Part shown: in pieces, positions 6,303 through 7,027 of the stretch
Layout: the number at the start of each line of letters is the position of its first letter
How positions within the stretch are numbered: the stretch's first letter is position 1
Source of the DNA: an uncultured euryarchaeote
Lineage (GTDB): Archaea; Thermoplasmatota; Poseidoniia; Poseidoniales; Thalassarchaeaceae
DNA length: 7,027 nucleotides
NCBI GenBank assembly: GCA_937876055.1
Contig: CALEIW010000032.1
Location: 1 to 7,027 of the forward strand
Direction: 5' to 3'
Program-made: the position numbers and the translations under genes
Notes under the pieces: generated by a model
The model's database searches: none
Seen by the model: the letters and a program-made list of their open reading frames with translations, nothing else
Told to the model about the DNA's origin: nothing

Positions 6303-7027
6303 TCAGTCTCTTCGACTAGCTATAGTTGCACCTAGGAGACAAAGTGCTCCAAGTAGTGCACCAAAACCAGGTAGTGCTGGAGGCATAGCTGCTGATTCTG
6401 ATGAATACTGGGACGCCCAAGTATCGTAAATCTCCATCTTGTCAATCTCCTCGCCATCATATTCGCCCCATTCAACAGACACCTCATCCCCAGGAGAGAC
6501 TAGCCCATCCCCATCGTGGTCAGTGTAAGTAATCGTAACACCTTCCACTTCCCCACCGGTTAGTGGAATACTGAATTCGTTTGTGCAGGCGCTTAGATCT
6601 GGCTGAATCATTTGATCCTCTTCCTCATCGTACTCCTCCTCACAGTCGCTGAGGAAGTGAACTTCAAAGTCGGTGATTGGAGCATTAAGTGTCTGATTCT
6701 CTGCGACAAATCCGGTAGCGTCATTTCGCTCCATACCATCACCATCATCATCACCATCTTCGCCATCATCACTGTCTACCATCATATCGTAAAGAGGCTC
6801 GAATTCATAATAATCCAGACCGCCGCTTTCATCATTGTCATACATGTCAAACATGGAGTGAACATCGTCCTGCTCGTCATCGGGAACATCGTTGACATCT
6901 ATGAATTCAGTTACTGTAAGATGACCGTCACCATCGGTATCAAAGTGATTGAAGAACTCATCCAGACTCGGAGTGTTTTCATCATCAGGCATCATTCCGA
7001 CTAGGTTATCGATGAAGCACTGCATTT
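6303..7027 (-). CDS. Secreted EF-hand calcium-binding protein with PGF-CTERM-like anchor (5' partial)
   Basis: This is the C-terminal part of an acidic exported protein; the gene runs off the right edge. Counting from the Met at 7025, there are two canonical EF-hand loops, DTDGDGHLTVTE at 29-40 and DNDESGGLDYYE at 63-74, with all ligand positions filled. An Asp/Gly-rich stretch follows at 84-97, then a third calcium-loop-like element (DHDGDGLVSPGD, 169-180) in a predicted beta-rich region. Cys128 and Cys147 may form a disulfide. The end, from PGFG at 219-222 through a hydrophobic segment to SRRD at 237-240, has the layout of PGF-CTERM signals, which in archaea are processed by archaeosortase A for surface anchoring. 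No signal peptide is visible, and an exported protein needs one, so the Met at 7025 is probably internal and the true start lies beyond the window. Calcium binding and surface location are inferred from motifs; the biological role is unknown. The 62-base gap with inverted repeats leaves it unclear whether this gene shares a transcript with the cluster downstream. Confidence 0.85.
   Translation of the reverse strand, partial: MQCFIDNLVGMMPDDENTPSLDEFFNHFDTDGDGHLTVTEFIDVNDVPDDEQDDVHSMFDMYDNDESGGLDYYEFEPLYDMMVDSDDGEDGDDDGDGMERNDATGFVAENQTLNAPITDFEVHFLSDCEEEYDEEEDQMIQPDLSACTNEFSIPLTGGEVEGVTITYTDHDGDGLVSPGDEVSVEWGEYDGEEIDKMEIYDTWASQYSSESAAMPPALPGFGALLGALCLLGATIASRRD
6306..6371 (-). other. PGF-CTERM-like sorting and membrane-anchor segment
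   Basis: These codons encode the last 22 residues of the EF-hand protein: PGFG, then a run of small and hydrophobic residues (Ala, Leu, Gly, Ile), then SRRD before the TGA stop. The Pro-Gly-Phe motif, single membrane span and terminal arginines are the three parts of the archaeosortase-type signal. A short Ser/Ala-rich stretch precedes it, without the long Thr-rich linker seen in many halophile examples. Confidence 0.75.
6804..6941 (-). other. Paired EF-hand calcium-binding loops
   Basis: Two twelve-residue loops encoded at 6906-6941 and 6804-6839 begin 34 residues apart, close to the spacing of a normal EF-hand pair. Both have acidic or hydroxyl ligands at positions 1, 3, 5 and 9, Gly at position 6, hydrophobic Leu at position 8 and Glu at position 12, so both should be able to bind calcium. 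Each is flanked by helix-like sequence with Phe (FFNHF before the first, YEFEPLYDMM after the second). Confidence 0.85.

Noticed and set aside
6735..6776. Microsatellite-like ATC/ACC repeat
   Set aside because: It is explained by the Asp/Gly-rich coding stretch of the EF-hand protein; the copies are imperfect and stay in frame.
6612..7004. Plus-strand open frame of 130 codons, rich in Ile and Val, looking like a membrane peptide
   Set aside because: It is the antisense of the Asp-rich EF-hand gene: GAT/GAC codons read backwards give ATC/GTC. There is no ribosome binding site or family motif.

Overview
The window looks like a piece of a mesophilic archaeal chromosome, most likely a marine Thermoplasmatota of the Marine Group II (Poseidoniales) type. 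The evidence is indirect. The right-hand gene ends in a PGF-CTERM-like surface-anchoring tail, an archaeal trait. The sequence is moderately AT-rich. Three of the genes carry Shine-Dalgarno sequences ending in GGTGAT, which match a prokaryotic 16S 3' end. No rRNA or marker gene is present, so the lineage is an inference.

All five genes lie on the minus strand and read from right to left. (1) 6303-7027: the 3' part of a secreted, calcium-binding (EF-hand) acidic protein with a C-terminal membrane/sorting anchor; its 5' end is outside the window. (2) 6241-6302: a short, locally GC-rich gap with two small perfect inverted repeats, one of which holds the next gene's ATG in its loop. (3) 4129-6240: a large membrane protein of unrecognised function with one ectodomain, one large cytoplasmic domain and a hydrophobic C-terminal module. 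(4) 3254-4093: an ABC ATPase of the LolD/MacB/YbbA class with an unusual insert of about 50 residues between Walker A and the Q-loop. (5) 797-3244: a two-module FtsX-family permease with two large ectodomains. (6) 4-783: an exodeoxyribonuclease III-type AP endonuclease.

Genes 3 to 6 are separated by only 35, 9 and 13 bases and probably form one operon. The ATPase and permease are an obvious pair; the ATPase stop codon overlaps the permease ribosome binding site. Such ABC systems usually do mechanical work across the membrane (lipoprotein or lipid handling, peptide or toxin export, control of cell-wall enzymes) rather than classical transport. Archaea of this type lack a bacterial-type outer membrane, so the substrate cannot be taken over from Lol or MacB. 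The 704-codon membrane protein immediately upstream is a candidate third component. The repair nuclease at the end is probably a housekeeping passenger.

There are no RNA genes, mobile elements, CRISPR arrays or gene-free stretches above 300 bases. The most unusual points are the ATPase insert and the unassigned membrane protein beside it.
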